NCBI RefSeq assembly: GCF_014203735.1 | Contig: NZ_JACHJQ010000003.1 | Location: 1,072,784 to 1,136,783 of the forward strand | Origin: Actinophytocola algeriensis | Lineage (GTDB): Bacteria > Actinomycetota > Actinomycetes > Mycobacteriales > Pseudonocardiaceae | Length of the DNA stretch: 64,000 nucleotides | Direction: 5' to 3' | Part shown: positions 63,191 through 64,000 of the stretch, in pieces | Position numbering within the stretch: the stretch's first letter is position 1 | How the letters are laid out: the number at the start of each line of letters is the position of its first letter | Made by a program: the position numbers and the translations under genes | Notes under the pieces: model-generated | Told to the model about the DNA's origin: nothing | Databases searched by the model: none | The model's input: the letters and a program-made list of their open reading frames with translations, nothing else

Positions 63191-63976
63191 ATGCGTCCCA
63201 GCCGAGGACATCTCGACAAGCGACTTCCGCGCGCCGTCGAGCCAGAGCGGAGGCGAGTAGAAGCGATGCCGGAGAAAGGTTGGGAGGACCTCCCCGAGCA
63301 CGACGTTGGCGACGCACCGAACAGGTTCGACGTCGACGGATTCCGGGCCAGGCTTTTCGGTGGCCCGGGTGCGACGCTGTACGGGGACTCCGGGATACCG
63401 GCACAGTCGAACTGGGACAGCAAGGAAATTCCCACGGTCGGCAGGGACGGGATCTCTGACAGCGGGGTAGGCCACAGTGGCGTCCACAACAGTGGCGTGC
63501 ACAACAGCGGGGCCTACAACAGTGGTGTCCACAACAGCGGCGTCTACAACAGTGGAGTCCACAACAGCGGAGCGTGGGGTGCTGAGGACTTCCTCGGCTC
63601 CGACGCACGTGGTGGCGGCGGTCCCGCGCCGCACGAAACCGGATCGCTGGTCCGCCCGTACACCAGGACAGGTGGGCGTACGCGGTCCGATTATGATCTT
63701 GCGATCGAGGCGCTGGTGTCCACCAGCGAGCGGGGGAAGGCGCCGGACGCGGCGGTGCTGCCGGAGCACCGGTCCATCTGTGGCCTGTGCCTGGACACCA
63801 GGTCCGTCGCGGAGGTGGCCGCCCACTTGCGGCTCCCGCTCGGCGTCGCCAGGGTGCTGATTGGAGACATGGCCGGTATGGGACTGGTCCTGATCCATCA
63901 GAGCGGCATGGTCGTCGGCGACCGGCCGTCGATCGAATTCATGGAAAGGGTGCTCAGTGGTCTCCGCAGGCTCTAG
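63191..63976 (+). CDS. cvnC: DUF742 protein CvnC with internal five-residue repeats
   Basis: This protein of 261 residues has its DUF742 domain only in the last 115 residues (SLVRPYTRTGGRTRSDYDLAIEALVST, then EHRSICGLCLDTRSVAEVAAHLRLPLGVARVLIGDMAGMGLV). Before it lies a unique stretch with eight five-residue units of type NSGVH/NSGVY. Usual CvnC proteins are about 120-200 residues. The start is ATG 63191, with GGAGG 11 bases upstream; ATG 63266 is an alternative. cvnD starts before its stop. Confidence 0.9.
   Translation: MRPSRGHLDKRLPRAVEPERRRVEAMPEKGWEDLPEHDVGDAPNRFDVDGFRARLFGGPGATLYGDSGIPAQSNWDSKEIPTVGRDGISDSGVGHSGVHNSGVHNSGAYNSGVHNSGVYNSGVHNSGAWGAEDFLGSDARGGGGPAPHETGSLVRPYTRTGGRTRSDYDLAIEALVSTSERGKAPDAAVLPEHRSICGLCLDTRSVAEVAAHLRLPLGVARVLIGDMAGMGLVLIHQSGMVVGDRPSIEFMERVLSGLRRL
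63458..63577 (+). repeat. eight 15-bp tandem repeats inside cvnC
   Basis: Units read (in protein) DSGVG, HSGVH, NSGVH, NSGAY, NSGVH, NSGVY, NSGVH, NSGAW. In DNA the consensus is AACAGTGGCGTCCAC with third-base variation. Unit length is a multiple of three, so copy number can change without a frameshift. Confidence 0.95.
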
Positions 63977-64000
63977 TCCCCTCGGCCCGCGCGGCGCGTC
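63957..64000 (+). CDS. cvnD: 5' end of the conservon GTPase gene cvnD (partial)
   Basis: GTG 63957 opens a frame (MVSAGSSPLGPRGA) that overlaps the cvnC stop by 20 bases and runs off the window. Position directly after cvnC and the low-complexity N-terminus fit the Ras-like GTPase CvnD. The GTPase domain itself is outside the window, so the call rests on conserved order. Confidence 0.65.
   Translation, partial: MVSAGSSPLGPRGA

Overview
The window is very GC-rich, with many GTG starts and many candidate leaderless genes (TANNNT a few bases before the start codon). It carries actinobacterial hallmarks: a conservon, XRE/DUF397 pairs, a Cdc48-like AAA ATPase, and groEL without groES under CIRCE control. 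It is chromosomal DNA from a filamentous actinomycete. The gene set points to Pseudonocardiales (Lentzea/Saccharothrix/Actinosynnema-like), but the genus cannot be fixed from this sequence. The order thiE-thiO-thiS-thiG ... thiD-thiC ... def-DUF3263-LytR_C ... cpa-pssA-psd-moeA ... groEL parallels the Mycobacterium tuberculosis Rv0414c-Rv0440 backbone, so most of 1.6-23.4 kb is core genome.

Layout. 0-1.5 kb: end of a Thr/Pro-rich secreted or membrane protein, then a secreted S1 protease. 1.6-8.6 kb: thiamine synthesis. thiE is divergent from a TPP-riboswitch-controlled thiO-thiS-thiG operon, and a second TPP riboswitch precedes thiC-thiD. thiD is followed by a voltage-gated cation channel gene and its decayed paralogue. 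8.6-13.5 kb: Cys-rich protein, LysE exporter, HtrA-like protease, PLP lyase, peptide deformylase, DUF3263 and LytR_C proteins. 13.5-20.2 kb: cpa, pssA, psd, a GlsB-type membrane protein, moeA and an AIM24 protein. 20.2-23.4 kb: membrane Ser/Thr kinase and groEL. 23.4-25.5 kb: coupled Abi-alpha-like and DUF445 genes.

25.5-29.6 kb is the most unusual locus: an ECF-type sigma factor, a small coupled protein, a 51-residue Cys/His peptide and a large TPR-CHAT (caspase-like) protease, all on the minus strand. It resembles, without CRISPR, the protease-controlled sigma-factor logic of type III-E Craspase loci.

30.4-43.2 kb holds a molybdenum hydroxylase system. The maturation genes (MoxR ATPase, VWA CoxE-like, XdhC) are separated from coxS-coxL-coxM-coxG by regulators, an Imm5-like gene and rarD. 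CoxL has the form II motif AYRGAGR, so the substrate is probably not CO. 43.3-44.6 kb is a lower-GC island with a frameshifted RelA/SpoT synthetase gene and a small partner. 44.6-49.8 kb: CapA-like lipoprotein, serine hydrolase, an XRE/DUF397 pair with a premature stop, F420-type oxidoreductase, and an SDR with a frameshifted MmyB-type regulator.

49.9-53.5 kb: XPB-type helicase and two paralogous Gln/Gly/Pro-rich membrane proteins with Cys-rich outer domains. 53.5-59.3 kb: a six-gene operon in which a NitT/TauT-type ABC importer is followed by UbiX and UbiD, suggesting import and prFMN-dependent decarboxylation of an aromatic or unsaturated acid. It has a near-consensus promoter and a strong inverted repeat. 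59.7-64 kb: a conservon (cvnA-cvnB-cvnC and the start of cvnD) whose CvnC carries an eight-unit five-residue repeat.
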